From: Fimenecus sp051881355
GTDB taxonomy: Bacteria; Bacillota; Clostridia; Oscillospirales; Acutalibacteraceae
Direction: 5' to 3'
Length of the DNA stretch: 64,000 bases
NCBI GenBank assembly: GCA_051881355.1
Contig: JBJEPS010000020.1
Coordinates: 1-64,000 of the forward strand
Part shown: in pieces, positions 25,728 to 34,508 of the stretch
How positions within the stretch are numbered: position 1 is the stretch's first letter
How the letters are laid out: each line of letters starts with the position of its first letter
Notes under the pieces: generated by a model
Databases searched by the model: none
What the model was told of the DNA's origin: nothing
The model's input: only the letters and a program-made list of their open reading frames with translations
Made by a program: the position numbers and the translations under genes

Positions 25728-26161
25728 TGTTACTGCCGAAAAGAGTAAAATACCGCAGAGTCCACAGAGGTCGTCTGACCGGTAAAGCGACAAGAGGCAA
25801 TACGGTCACCTACGGTGATTACGGTCTTGTGTCTCTGGAACCGGCTTGGATTACTTCCAACCAGATTGAAGCAGCCCGTATCGCCATGACACGTTACATT
25901 AAGCGTGGCGGTCAGGTTTGGATTAAAATTTTCCCGGATAAGCCGATTACCGAAAAGCCGGCTGAAACCCGCATGGGTTCCGGTAAAGGCTCGCCCGAAT
26001 ACTGGGTGGCAGTTGTGAAGCCCGGCAGAGTGATGTTTGAAATTGCAGGCGTCCCCGAGGAGACTGCACGCGAGGCTATGCGTCTTGCTGCGAACAAGCT
26101 CCCGGTCAAATGCAAGTTCGTTTCCAAAGCACAGCAGGAAGAGGAAGGTGAGCAAGCATGA
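25727..26161 (+). CDS. rplP: 50S ribosomal protein L16
   Basis: 144 residues; MLLPKRVKYRRVHRGRLTGK start and MGSGKGSPEYWVAVVKPGR core. It binds near the A-site of the 50S subunit. Its TGA overlaps the rpmC ATG by 4 nt. Confidence 0.97.
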   Translation: MLLPKRVKYRRVHRGRLTGKATRGNTVTYGDYGLVSLEPAWITSNQIEAARIAMTRYIKRGGQVWIKIFPDKPITEKPAETRMGSGKGSPEYWVAVVKPGRVMFEIAGVPEETAREAMRLAANKLPVKCKFVSKAQQEEEGEQA

Positions 26162-26361
26162 AAGCAAGTGAAATCAGAAAACTTTCCCCCTCGGAGTTGG
26201 ATGCTAAACTCTTGGAGTTAAAGGATGAGCTTTTCAAACTGCGCTTCCAGCAGGCCATCAACCAACTCGACAATCCGATGCGTATTAACGCCGTCAAAAA
26301 GGATATCGCAAGAGTCAAAACCGTGATTCGCGATATCGAGCTGCACGGCGCGCAGTCGTAA
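26158..26361 (+). CDS. rpmC: 50S ribosomal protein L29
   Basis: 67 residues, a two-helix protein near the tunnel exit. The family segments MKASEIRKLSPSELDAKLLE and FKLRFQQAINQLDNPMRI are present. It overlaps rplP by 4 nt. Confidence 0.96.
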   Translation: MKASEIRKLSPSELDAKLLELKDELFKLRFQQAINQLDNPMRINAVKKDIARVKTVIRDIELHGAQS

Positions 26362-26380
26362 GGAAAGGGAGGGTATTTAG

Positions 26381-26638
26381 ATGAGCGAAAGAAACCTCAG
26401 AAAAACACAGGTCGGTCTTGTCACCAGCGATAAAATGGACAAAACTGTCGTGGTTTCCATCAAAGACAGAGTTCAGCACCCGCTGTACAAGAAGATCGTG
26501 AACCGCACGGTAAAAATCAAAGCCCATGACGAAAAGAACGAGTGCGGCGTCGGCGATAAAGTCCTCGTCATGGAAACCCGCCCCCTCTCGAAAGATAAGA
26601 GATGGCGCGTAGTCGAAATCATTGAGAAAGCGAAATAA
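26381..26638 (+). CDS. rpsQ: 30S ribosomal protein S17
   Basis: 85 residues; SERNLRKTQVGLVTSDKMDK start and ETRPLSKDKRWRVVEIIEKA end are typical of this OB-fold primary 16S binder. Confidence 0.97.
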   Translation: MSERNLRKTQVGLVTSDKMDKTVVVSIKDRVQHPLYKKIVNRTVKIKAHDEKNECGVGDKVLVMETRPLSKDKRWRVVEIIEKAK

Positions 26639-26658
26639 TTTCTAAGGAGGCTATTACT

Positions 26659-27027
26659 GTGATTCAACAACAGACTTACCTCAAAGTAGCCGACAACACC
26701 GGCGCGAAGGAAATTATGTGCATTCGCGTTCTCGGCGGTTCCGGCAGAAGGTATGCAAATATCGGCGACGTGATTGTTGCTTCGGTGAAGAAGGCAGCAC
26801 CCGGCGGCGTTGTCAAAAAAGGCGATGTTGTCAAAGCGGTCGTCGTTCGTTCGGCAAGCGGTGTGCGCAGAGATGACGGTACGTATATCCGTTTCGATGA
26901 AAACGCAGCCGTATTGATTAAAGAAGACAAAAACCCCAGAGGCACCCGTATCTTTGGGCCGGTTGCAAGAGAGCTTCGTGATAAAGATTATATGAAGATT
27001 CTTTCTCTTGCTCCCGAAGTACTGTAA
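26659..27027 (+). CDS. rplN: 50S ribosomal protein L14
   Basis: 122 residues, GTG start behind AAGGAGG. MIQQQTYLKVADNTGAKEIM and the C-terminal GTRIFGPVARELRDKDYMKI are diagnostic. It lies at the subunit interface and is the docking site of the silencing factor RsfS. Confidence 0.97.
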   Translation: MIQQQTYLKVADNTGAKEIMCIRVLGGSGRRYANIGDVIVASVKKAAPGGVVKKGDVVKAVVVRSASGVRRDDGTYIRFDENAAVLIKEDKNPRGTRIFGPVARELRDKDYMKILSLAPEVL

Positions 27028-27044
27028 ACGGAGGTGCAGTCAGA

Positions 27045-27362
27045 ATGAATAAGGTTCATGTAAAAACCGGCGATACCGTCGTTGTCATTAACGGCAAAAA
27101 TCGCGGCAAACAGGGCAAGGTTATGCAGGTTGCACCCGCCGAAGGCAAGGTTATTGTGGAAGGCGTTAACGTGGTCACCAAGCATGTGAAGCCCCGCAAA
27201 ATGGGCGAAGCAGGCGGTCTTGTGAAAGCCGAAAGCGCATTGTATGCAGATAAGGTTCAGCTTATCTGCCCGAAGTGCGGTAAGGCGACGAGAGTCGGCC
27301 ACGAAGGCACCGGCAAAGATAAAAAACGCGTTTGCAAAAAATGCGGCGCAAAATTTGAATAA
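27045..27362 (+). CDS. rplX: 50S ribosomal protein L24
   Basis: 105 residues. The KOW motif is at the start (VHVKTGDTVVVINGKNRGKQ). The C-terminus has two CxxC pairs (CPKCGK and CKKCGAKFE) forming a possible zinc ribbon, a variant found in some Firmicutes. It initiates 50S assembly. Confidence 0.97.
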   Translation: MNKVHVKTGDTVVVINGKNRGKQGKVMQVAPAEGKVIVEGVNVVTKHVKPRKMGEAGGLVKAESALYADKVQLICPKCGKATRVGHEGTGKDKKRVCKKCGAKFE

Positions 27363-27380
27363 GGGAGGGACATAACAGTT

Positions 27381-27923
27381 ATGGCAGCAAGAATGAAAGA
27401 AAAATATCTGGCTGAAGTCGCTCCGGCACTTCAGAAAAAGTTCGGCTATAAGAGCGTTATGCAAATCCCGAAGCTTGACAAAATTGTCATTAACGTCGGT
27501 TGCGGCGAGGCGAGAGACAACTCCAAGGTCATCGACGCAATCACCAAGGATTTGGCACAGATTACCGGTCAGAAGCCCGTTCCCTGCAAGGCGAAGAAAT
27601 CCGTTGCGAACTTCAAACTGCGTGAGGGTATGACCATCGGTGTGAAAGTAACGCTGCGCGGCGAGAGAATGTATGAATTCCTTGACAGATTCTTCAATCT
27701 CGCGCTTCCTCGCGTGCGCGACTTCCGCGGCATCAACCCGAACTCCTTCGACGGCAGAGGCAATTACTCCATGGGTGTCAAGGAGCAGTTGATTTTCCCT
27801 GAAATCGAGTACGACAAGATTGACGCGGTTCGCGGTATGGACATTTGCTTCGTTACCACAGCCAATACAGACGAAGAAGCCAGAGAGTTATTGACTCTGA
27901 TGGGCGCACCGTTTGCGAGATAA
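27381..27923 (+). CDS. rplE: 50S ribosomal protein L5
   Basis: 180 residues, full length; IPKLDKIVINVGCGEARDN and FRGINPNSFDGRGNYSMGVK are conserved segments. It binds 5S rRNA in the central protuberance. Confidence 0.97.
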   Translation: MAARMKEKYLAEVAPALQKKFGYKSVMQIPKLDKIVINVGCGEARDNSKVIDAITKDLAQITGQKPVPCKAKKSVANFKLREGMTIGVKVTLRGERMYEFLDRFFNLALPRVRDFRGINPNSFDGRGNYSMGVKEQLIFPEIEYDKIDAVRGMDICFVTTANTDEEARELLTLMGAPFAR

Positions 27924-27935
27924 GGAGGGATTACA

Positions 27936-28121
27936 GTGGCCAAAACATCTATGAAAGTGAAACAGGCAAGACCTGCCAAGTATTCAACAAGAGCTTATAA
28001 CAGATGCAAAATCTGCGGCCGCCCGCACGCTTATCTGCGCAAATACGGTGTCTGCCGTATCTGCTTCAGAGAATTGGCACACAAGGGTGAAATTCCCGGC
28101 GTGAAGAAAGCAAGCTGGTAA
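27936..28121 (+). CDS. rpsN: 30S ribosomal protein S14, zinc-binding (type Z)
   Basis: 61 residues with GTG start behind AAGGAGG. The two CxxC pairs (CKICGRPHAY and CRICFRELA) mark the short zinc-containing form rather than the long zinc-free paralogue. KGEIPGVKKASW is the typical end. Confidence 0.97.
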   Translation: MAKTSMKVKQARPAKYSTRAYNRCKICGRPHAYLRKYGVCRICFRELAHKGEIPGVKKASW

Positions 28122-28148
28122 GAAAGCAATTGCAAAGGAGGCAAAAGT

Positions 28149-28547
28149 ATGCAAATTACTGATTCCATCGGTGATATGCTCACCAGAATCCGCAATGCGA
28201 GTTCTGCAAAGCATGACACGGTGAAAGTTCCCGCATCCAACATGAAGAAAGCAATTGCGCAGATTCTTGTGGACGAGGGCTATATCAAGAGTTTCAAAGT
28301 GGAAGAAGACGGCAAGCAGGGTATGATTGAAATCGAGCTGAAATACGGTGCGAACAAGGCTCCGGTGATTACCGGTCTTCGCAGAGTTTCCAAGCCCGGT
28401 CTTCGCATCTATACCAACTGCGAGGATATGCCGAAGGTTATGAAGGGTCTCGGTGTTGCGATTCTTTCCACTTCCAAAGGCGTTATGACTGACAGAGAAG
28501 CCCGCAAAGCCAATGTCGGCGGCGAGGTTCTCGCATATATCTGGTAA
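28149..28547 (+). CDS. rpsH: 30S ribosomal protein S8
   Basis: 132 residues, DSIGDMLTRIRNASSAKHDT start and ISTSKGVMTDREARKANVGG-like C-terminal segment. It is a primary binder of the 16S central domain and the spc-operon autoregulator in E. coli; control here is unknown. Confidence 0.97.
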   Translation: MQITDSIGDMLTRIRNASSAKHDTVKVPASNMKKAIAQILVDEGYIKSFKVEEDGKQGMIEIELKYGANKAPVITGLRRVSKPGLRIYTNCEDMPKVMKGLGVAILSTSKGVMTDREARKANVGGEVLAYIW

Positions 28548-28559
28548 GGAGGTTACAGT

Positions 28560-29102
28560 ATGTCCAGAATCGGCAGACAGCCCATCGCTGTTCCCGCAGG
28601 CGTCGATGTGAAAATTGACGGCAGTACTGTTACCGTAAAGGGTCCGAAAGGCACGCTTACCAGAACAGTACACAACAATATGAACGTCGAGATGGCAGAC
28701 GGCGCAATCGTCGTGACCCGTCCCGATGACAGCAATCTCAACAAATCCCTGCACGGGCTTACCCGTACTTTACTTCACAATATGGTCGTCGGTGTGACTG
28801 AGGGCTTCAAAAAAGAATTGGAAGTCAACGGCGTCGGCTATCGTGCAGCCAAACAGGGCAAGGATTTGGTCATGAATATCGGTTTCTCGCATCAGGTGAC
28901 GATGACCGAGCCCGAAGGGATTACCATTGACGTTCCCGCGCCCAACAAAATCGTCATTTCCGGCGCCGACAAGCAACAGGTCGGTCAGTTTGCAGCGGAA
29001 GTTCGCGAAAAGCGTCCGCCCGAACCCTACAAGGGCAAAGGCATCAAATATGCCGATGAGCATATCCGCCGCAAAGAAGGTAAAGCCGGTAAAGGTAAAT
29101 AA
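28560..29102 (+). CDS. rplF: 50S ribosomal protein L6
   Basis: 180 residues with two related halves; SRIGRQPIAVPAGVDVKIDG start and the C-terminal RPPEPYKGKGIKYADE signature. It lies next to the factor-binding region. Confidence 0.97.
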   Translation: MSRIGRQPIAVPAGVDVKIDGSTVTVKGPKGTLTRTVHNNMNVEMADGAIVVTRPDDSNLNKSLHGLTRTLLHNMVVGVTEGFKKELEVNGVGYRAAKQGKDLVMNIGFSHQVTMTEPEGITIDVPAPNKIVISGADKQQVGQFAAEVREKRPPEPYKGKGIKYADEHIRRKEGKAGKGK

Positions 29103-29120
29103 GGGAAGGAGTGAAATTCA

Positions 29121-29480
29121 GTGGTTAACAGACCTGACAGCAAAAAGGCGAGACAAAAACGCCATAAAAGAGTCCGTGCAAAAGTATCCGGCACCGCAGC
29201 GTGCCCGCGTCTTGATGTTTTCCGTTCACTCCAGCATATTTATGCGCAGTTGATCGACGACGTTGCAGGTGTCACCCTTGTGTCGGCATCCACAACCGAG
29301 AAAGACTTCAAAGACTACGGCGGGAACAAAGACGCCGCGCGCGCAGTCGGCAAATTGCTTGCAGAAAGAGCTGCCGAAAAGAACATCAAAGACGTTGTCT
29401 TTGACAGAGGCGGTTATGTATATCACGGCAGAGTTGAGGCTCTCGCCGAAGGTGCCCGTGAGGGCGGCCTGAACTTCTAA
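29121..29480 (+). CDS. rplR: 50S ribosomal protein L18
   Basis: 119 residues, GTG start after AAGGAG. The basic N-terminus (RQKRHKRVRAKVSGTAACPR) and the C-terminal FDRGGYVYHGRVEALAEGAR segment bind 5S rRNA with L5. Confidence 0.97.
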   Translation: MVNRPDSKKARQKRHKRVRAKVSGTAACPRLDVFRSLQHIYAQLIDDVAGVTLVSASTTEKDFKDYGGNKDAARAVGKLLAERAAEKNIKDVVFDRGGYVYHGRVEALAEGAREGGLNF

Positions 29481-29496
29481 GAAAGGAGAACTGAAA

Positions 29497-30000
29497 ATGG
29501 CTACAAAAATCGACGCATCTACCCTCGAACTTGAAGAAAGAGTCGTTGCGATTAACCGTGTTTCCAAAACCGTTAAGGGCGGCCGTATCATGAAATTCTC
29601 CGCTTTGGTAGTTGTAGGCAACGGAAACGGCATCGTGGGCTTCGGTCTCGGCAAATCGGGCGAAGTGCCGGATGCAATCCGCAAAGGCATTGAAAACGCA
29701 AAAAAGAACCTGATTGAGGTTTCCTTGAAGGGTACCACAATCCCCCACGAAATCGTCGGCAAATACGGCGCAGGCGTTGTTTTGATGAAACCTGCCGCTC
29801 CCGGTACCGGCGTTATCGCCGGCGGTCCGGTTCGTGCAGTTGTTGAAACTGTCGGTATTAAGGACATTCGTTCCAAGGCCCTTCGTTCCAACAACCCCTG
29901 CAATGTTGTGAGAGCCACCATCGATGGGCTTTCCAAGCTCCGCAACGCGGACGAGGTTGCTGCGGTTCGCGGCAAATCCGTCAAAGAGATTTTAGATTAA
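29497..30000 (+). CDS. rpsE: 30S ribosomal protein S5
   Basis: 167 residues. The first-domain segment VVAINRVSKTVKGGRIMKFS contains the loop linked to spectinomycin binding, and GVIAGGPVRAVVETVGI is in the second domain. Helps accuracy and mRNA unwinding. Confidence 0.97.
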   Translation: MATKIDASTLELEERVVAINRVSKTVKGGRIMKFSALVVVGNGNGIVGFGLGKSGEVPDAIRKGIENAKKNLIEVSLKGTTIPHEIVGKYGAGVVLMKPAAPGTGVIAGGPVRAVVETVGIKDIRSKALRSNNPCNVVRATIDGLSKLRNADEVAAVRGKSVKEILD

Positions 30001-30012
30001 GGAGGGGCACAA

Positions 30013-30192
30013 ATGGCAAACGTAGTAGTTACACTGAAAAAGAGCCTTATCGGCAGCAAAAAAGATCAGATTGCCACCGCCCATGCACTTGGTCTTAAGA
30101 AAATCGGGGACAAGGCTACGCAGCCCGACAACCCGCAGACGCAAGGTAAGATTCAGAAAATTGCTCATCTTATCGAGGTAACGAAAGCTTAA
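30013..30192 (+). CDS. rpmD: 50S ribosomal protein L30
   Basis: A small gene of 59 codons between rpsE and rplO, found by reading the gap. VTLKKSLIGSKKDQIATAHA and the HALGLKKIG segment match the L30 core, and GGAGGGG precedes the ATG. Length and position are normal for this family. Confidence 0.96.
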   Translation: MANVVVTLKKSLIGSKKDQIATAHALGLKKIGDKATQPDNPQTQGKIQKIAHLIEVTKA

Positions 30193-30204
30193 GGAGGTGC
30201 GAAT

Positions 30205-30648
30205 ATGAAATTGCACGAACTGTCCCCTGCAGAAGGCTCCAAAAAGAGCGTAAAGCGCATCGGCAGAGGCGCCGGCTCCGGTCAGGGTAAAACCGCAGGC
30301 AAAGGGCATAAGGGTCAAAAGGCACGTGCCGGCAGAGGTATGCGCCCCGGCTTTGAAGGCGGCCAGATGCCGTTACAGAGACGCGTTCCCAAGAGAGGTT
30401 TCAACAACATTTTCGCGAAGGAAATCGCGGCAGTGAATGTTTCCGCTCTTGACAAAGCGTTTGAAGACGGCGCAACCGTAACGGTGGACGCGCTCATTGA
30501 AAAAGGGCTTATTAAAAAGGCGCTGGACGGCGTTAAAATTTTAGGAAATGGCGAAATCAGCAAAAAGCTTACTGTGCAGGTTAACAGCTTTTCCGATTCG
30601 GCAAAGCAGAAAATCGAAGCAGCCGGCGGAAAGGCTGAGGTGATTTGA
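30205..30648 (+). CDS. rplO: 50S ribosomal protein L15
   Basis: 147 residues; MKLHELSPAEGSKKSVKRIG start and the glycine/basic-rich GSGQGKTAGKGHKGQKARAG extension that threads into 23S rRNA. The stop lies next to secY. Confidence 0.97.
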   Translation: MKLHELSPAEGSKKSVKRIGRGAGSGQGKTAGKGHKGQKARAGRGMRPGFEGGQMPLQRRVPKRGFNNIFAKEIAAVNVSALDKAFEDGATVTVDALIEKGLIKKALDGVKILGNGEISKKLTVQVNSFSDSAKQKIEAAGGKAEVI

Positions 30649-30650
30649 TA

Positions 30651-31967
30651 ATGTTTCAAACATTTATCAACGCTTGGAAAATCGCTGATTTACGTAAAAA
30701 GCTGCTCTACACAGCGTTTATCGTTCTGATTTTCCGCATCGGTGCCGCGCTTCCCGTTCCGTTCGTGAACATTACGGAAGGTATTATCACCGATATCAAC
30801 GCCAATAACTTTATGACGTATCTGAGCATGATGACCGGTGATGCGTTCAACTACGGTACGCTGTTCGCAATGTCGATTACACCGTACATCAACGCGTCCA
30901 TCATCATTCAGTTGCTGACGGTTGCCATTCCGGCACTGGAGCGGCTGGCAAAAGAGGGCGAAGAAGGCAGAAAGAAAATTTCCGCGATCACCCGTTACAC
31001 GGCAATCGCTTTGGCAGCACTGCAAAGCACGGCGTATTACTTCTATATCCGTGCGCAGGGTTACCTTACCGTAGCCGCAGACGGCAGCAGATATACGGGC
31101 TTTTGGGCAGTGTTCCAGGCATTGGTGATTATTCTCTGCTATACTGCGGGTGCCGCACTTCTGATGTGGCTCGGTGAGCAGATTAACGACAAGGGTATCG
31201 GTAACGGTATTTCGATTATCTTGTTTGCCGGTATCGTCTCCCGCATGCCCACGACACTGTATTCGCTTTACAGCTATATCGACCGCGGCGGCGCATATTT
31301 TGTGCTCATACCGATTGCGTTCATCAGCATGATTTTGATGGTGGCGTACATCGTTTGGATGGACAATGCCGAGCGCCGTATTCCCGTGCAGTATGCAAAA
31401 CGCGTGGTCGGTCGCAAAATGTACGGCGGGCAGAGCACCCATATTCCGATTAAGGTGAATATGTGCGGCGTTCTTCCCATCATCTTTGCGTCCTCCATTC
31501 TCTCCTTGCCGCCGACGATTCAAATGTTCGTGACGGTCAAAGAGGGCGGTTTCTGGGAAGGCTTCTTCAGCATCTTCCAGCAAGACCACTGGGCATATGC
31601 ACTGATGTATTTTGTACTGATTATCTTCTTTGCCTATTTCTATGCGGCAATTCAGTACAATCCCATCGAAATGGCAAACAATATCCGCAGAAACAGCGGT
31701 GCAATTCCGGGTATTCGTCCCGGCAAGCCGACTTCTGACTATATCACGAAGATTTTGTCAAGAATAACATTGCTTGGTGCATTGCTGATTTCCGTTGTCG
31801 CGCTGTTCCCGATTCTGTTCTCGCAGATTACCGCGTTGTTTGACAAGCAGGTCAATCTGTCCTTGGGCGGCACGTCCATCATCATTATGGTCGGCGTTGC
31901 GCTTGAGACCGTGAAACAGCTCGAAAGCCAGATGATGATGCGTCATTACAAGGGCTTCTTGGATTAA
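30651..31967 (+). CDS. secY: Sec translocase channel subunit SecY
   Basis: 438 residues with about ten hydrophobic transmembrane segments. SecY-specific segments are the cytoplasmic loop with RRIPVQYAKR, GIGNGISIILFAGIV, and the C-terminal FAYFYAAIQYNPIEMANNIR loop involved in SecA/ribosome contact. It forms the protein export channel used by the secreted proteins of this window. ATG 30651 has GAGGTGA upstream; TTG 30645 would overlap the rplO stop region and is less likely. Confidence 0.96.
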   Translation: MFQTFINAWKIADLRKKLLYTAFIVLIFRIGAALPVPFVNITEGIITDINANNFMTYLSMMTGDAFNYGTLFAMSITPYINASIIIQLLTVAIPALERLAKEGEEGRKKISAITRYTAIALAALQSTAYYFYIRAQGYLTVAADGSRYTGFWAVFQALVIILCYTAGAALLMWLGEQINDKGIGNGISIILFAGIVSRMPTTLYSLYSYIDRGGAYFVLIPIAFISMILMVAYIVWMDNAERRIPVQYAKRVVGRKMYGGQSTHIPIKVNMCGVLPIIFASSILSLPPTIQMFVTVKEGGFWEGFFSIFQQDHWAYALMYFVLIIFFAYFYAAIQYNPIEMANNIRRNSGAIPGIRPGKPTSDYITKILSRITLLGALLISVVALFPILFSQITALFDKQVNLSLGGTSIIIMVGVALETVKQLESQMMMRHYKGFLD

Positions 31968-31985
31968 ACAAAAGGAGGAAACTTT

Positions 31986-32618
31986 ATGAACCTGATTTTA
32001 CTCGGCGCGCCGGGCGCGGGCAAAGGCACACAGGCTGAAAAAATCTGTGAAAAGCTCTCGATTCCCGCAATCTCGACGGGCAATATGCTCCGTGAAGCTA
32101 TGGCAAACGGAACCGAAATGGGGCTTAAAGCGAAATCCTTTATCGATGCCGGCAAGCTCGTCCCGGACGAGGTTGTCATCGGCATCATCAACGAGAGACT
32201 TAAAAAAGATGATTGCCAAAACGGCTTCATTCTCGACGGTTTCCCGCGGACTATTCCGCAGGCAGAGGCGCTCGACGAAATGGGCGTTCGCATTGATAAG
32301 GTCATTGACATTGAAGTGCCGGACGAAAAAATCGCTTCGAGACTTTCGGGCAGACGCGTTTGCCTGAAATGCGGCGCGACCTATCACACCGAGTTTAAAA
32401 AGCCGAAAACAGAGGGTATCTGTGATGCTTGCGGCGATACACTCGTCCAGAGAAAGGACGATATGCCCGAAACGGTACTCGACCGCTTAAAGACGTATCA
32501 TGAGCAGACCGAGCCGTTGAAGGGCTACTACGAGAAGAAGGGAATTCTTCGCGTGGTGGAAGGGCAGGAGGAGGTTGCCGATACAACCGCTCTGACCTTC
32601 AAAGCATTGGAGGATTAA
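31986..32618 (+). CDS. adk: Adenylate kinase, zinc-lid form
   Basis: 210 residues; interconverts 2 ADP with ATP plus AMP. The P-loop GAPGAGKGT is at the N-terminus and DGFPRT is present. The LID domain carries four cysteines (CLKCG and CDACG) that bind zinc in Gram-positive enzymes. Standard place between secY and map. Confidence 0.97.
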   Translation: MNLILLGAPGAGKGTQAEKICEKLSIPAISTGNMLREAMANGTEMGLKAKSFIDAGKLVPDEVVIGIINERLKKDDCQNGFILDGFPRTIPQAEALDEMGVRIDKVIDIEVPDEKIASRLSGRRVCLKCGATYHTEFKKPKTEGICDACGDTLVQRKDDMPETVLDRLKTYHEQTEPLKGYYEKKGILRVVEGQEEVADTTALTFKALED

Positions 32619-32620
32619 GC

Positions 32621-33373
32621 ATGATAGTGCTGAAAACCGCCCGAGAAATCGAGCTTATGAGAAAGGCTTGTATCATTTCGGCGGAGGCGCTTCAGTTGGC
32701 AGGGGAAGCTGTCAAGCCGGGTGTCACCACCTATGAAATTGACAAAATTGCGTACGATTACATCAAGAAGCAAGGTGCTGAGCCGAACTTCCTGCATTTG
32801 TACGGTTTCCCTGCCACGGCATGCATTTCCATAAATGACGAGGTCATTCACGGAATTCCGAGCAAAAAGCGTGTCATCCAAGAGGGCGACATTGTCAGCA
32901 TTGACCTTGGCGCCAAGGTAGACGGCTATAACGGCGACAATGCCGCTACTTTCGCCGCCGGGAAAATTTCCGACGCGGCGAAGCGGCTGTGCGACACGAC
33001 CGAGGAGAGCCTGTATAAAGGCATCGAGCAGGCGGTCGCAGGCGGCAGAATCGGCGACATAGCCTCTGCGGTGCAAACGTATTGCGAGGAACGCGGCTAT
33101 GGGGTCGTGCGCGAATATACAGGGCACGGCGTCGGCGCCAAACTCCATGAAGACCCCAGCGTACCGAATTTCGGCACACCGGGACGCGGTGTGCGCCTGT
33201 TGCCGGGTATGGTAATTGCGATTGAGCCCATGATTACCGAGGGCGATAAAGCAATTCGGCAAATGCCCGACGGTTGGACAGTCAAAACCCGGGACGGAAA
33301 GCGCGCAGCGCACTTTGAGCATACGGTTGCGATTACCGCAAACGGTCCGCAAATCCTGACCAAAATCAGATAA
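32621..33373 (+). CDS. map: Methionine aminopeptidase, type I
   Basis: 250 residues; removes the initiator methionine. The metal ligands are recognisable: Asp in SIDLGAKVDGYNGD (two), His in GHGVGAKLHEDP, Glu in AIEPM and Glu in FEHTVAI. Follows adk by 2 nt. Confidence 0.97.
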   Translation: MIVLKTAREIELMRKACIISAEALQLAGEAVKPGVTTYEIDKIAYDYIKKQGAEPNFLHLYGFPATACISINDEVIHGIPSKKRVIQEGDIVSIDLGAKVDGYNGDNAATFAAGKISDAAKRLCDTTEESLYKGIEQAVAGGRIGDIASAVQTYCEERGYGVVREYTGHGVGAKLHEDPSVPNFGTPGRGVRLLPGMVIAIEPMITEGDKAIRQMPDGWTVKTRDGKRAAHFEHTVAITANGPQILTKIR

Positions 33374-33385
33374 GGGCGGTTTTGT

Positions 33386-33661
33386 ATGGAATGGGCAATC
33401 GGTACGGTTGTGTACGCCTTGCGCGGACGTGACCGCGGCAAAGCAATGTGCGTGGTCAGCAAAAACGCAACGCGCGTGTTCGTCTGCGACGGAAAAGAGC
33501 GGCGGCTTCAAAACCCAAAGCCCAAAAATCCGAAGCATCTAAAAAGGACCGAACAGGTACTCACAAGCGAGCAAATGCGGTCTGACCGGGCAATCAAACA
33601 AGCGTTAAAGTCTTTTTCGGAGGTTTGCGTTTATGTCAAAGCAGGATATGATAGAAATTGA
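33386..33661 (+). CDS. KOW-domain RNA-binding protein (L14e-like)
   Basis: 91 residues. The N-terminal half is a KOW-like beta-barrel (GTVVYALRGRDRGKAMCVVS), and the rest is basic and flexible (NPKPKNPKHLKR). Clostridia often carry such a gene between map and infA; a ribosome or rRNA partner is inferred. Its 3' end overlaps infA by 29 nt, and the infA ribosome site lies inside this coding sequence. Confidence 0.8.
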   Translation: MEWAIGTVVYALRGRDRGKAMCVVSKNATRVFVCDGKERRLQNPKPKNPKHLKRTEQVLTSEQMRSDRAIKQALKSFSEVCVYVKAGYDRN

Positions 33662-33851
33662 AGGTACGGTCGTTGAAGCACTGCCGAACGCACAGTTTCA
33701 GGTGGAGCTGGAAAACGGTCACCAAATTTTAGCCCATATTTCCGGCAAGCTGCGTATGAATTTCATTCGCATTCTGCCGGGCGACAAAGTGACGGTCGAA
33801 ATGTCGCCATATGACCTCACGCGCGGGCGCATTACATGGCGAACCAAATAA
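33633..33851 (+). CDS. infA: Translation initiation factor IF-1
   Basis: 72 residues, OB fold; EIEGTVVEALPNAQFQVELE and AHISGKLRMNFIRILPGDKV are diagnostic. It occupies the 30S A-site during initiation. It starts within the preceding gene, behind a GGAGG site spaced normally. Confidence 0.97.
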   Translation: MSKQDMIEIEGTVVEALPNAQFQVELENGHQILAHISGKLRMNFIRILPGDKVTVEMSPYDLTRGRITWRTK

Positions 33852-33895
33852 GCAACAGGTTTAGTTCTTGATTTTTAAGAAGGAGGTATTCCAAT

Positions 33896-34009
33896 ATGAA
33901 AGTCAGACCTTCTGTCAAAAAAATTTGCGAAAAGTGCAAAATTATCAAACGCAAAGGCAAAGTTATGGTCATTTGCGAAAATCCGAAGCACAAACAACGT
34001 CAGGGCTGA
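33896..34009 (+). CDS. rpmJ: 50S ribosomal protein L36
   Basis: A 37-codon gene read directly in the gap after infA: MKVRPSVKKICEKCKIIKRK followed by VMVICENPKHKQRQG. The CxxC, Cys and His residues make the zinc site of the standard L36 form. AAGGAGG precedes the start. Confidence 0.97.
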   Translation: MKVRPSVKKICEKCKIIKRKGKVMVICENPKHKQRQG

Positions 34010-34124
34010 TCTCCCTGCCGTGCGCGGAACATCGTTGTTAAAGATCTAAACAACGATATTGCGCTTTCGCAAACGGAAATTTCAATGGTAAAATTTACCG
34101 CATCATAATGGAGGTGCAAAGTTA
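34010..34124 (+). promoter_or_regulatory. rpmJ-rpsM gap with a stable hairpin
   Basis: The gap contains a perfect 9-bp stem, ATCGTTGTT (34031-34039) with AACAACGAT (34049-34057). There is no T-tract, so it is not a normal terminator. It may be an RNA processing or protein-binding site ahead of rpsM-rpsK-rpsD-rpoA. Confidence 0.4.
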
Positions 34125-34493
34125 ATGGCACGTATTTCAGGTGTTGATTTACCGAGAGACAAGAGAGTCGAAATCGGCCTCACTTACATCTACGGTATCG
34201 GCAGAAAAACGGCAAGCGACATTATTGCCGCAACCGGTGTAAATCCCGACACACGTGTAAAGGATTTGACCGAAGAAGATGTAGCAAAACTTCGTGAATA
34301 TATTGAGCACAATGTTAAGGTAGAAGGTGACCTTCGCCGTGACGTCGCGTTTGATATTAAGCGCTTGATTGAAATCGGCAGCTATCGCGGAACCCGTCAC
34401 AGAAAGGGTCTTCCCGTTCGCGGTCAGACTTCTAAAAACAACGCGCGTACCCGTAAAGGTCCGAAGAAGACCATCGCAAACAAGAAGAAATAA
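34125..34493 (+). CDS. rpsM: 30S ribosomal protein S13
   Basis: 122 residues; ARISGVDLPRDKRVEIGLTY start, YRGTRHRKGLPVRGQTSKNN core and the basic tail KGPKKTIANKKK. It contacts the P-site tRNA and the 50S subunit. Confidence 0.97.
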   Translation: MARISGVDLPRDKRVEIGLTYIYGIGRKTASDIIAATGVNPDTRVKDLTEEDVAKLREYIEHNVKVEGDLRRDVAFDIKRLIEIGSYRGTRHRKGLPVRGQTSKNNARTRKGPKKTIANKKK

Positions 34494-34508
34494 GGGAGGG
34501 ATTCGTAA

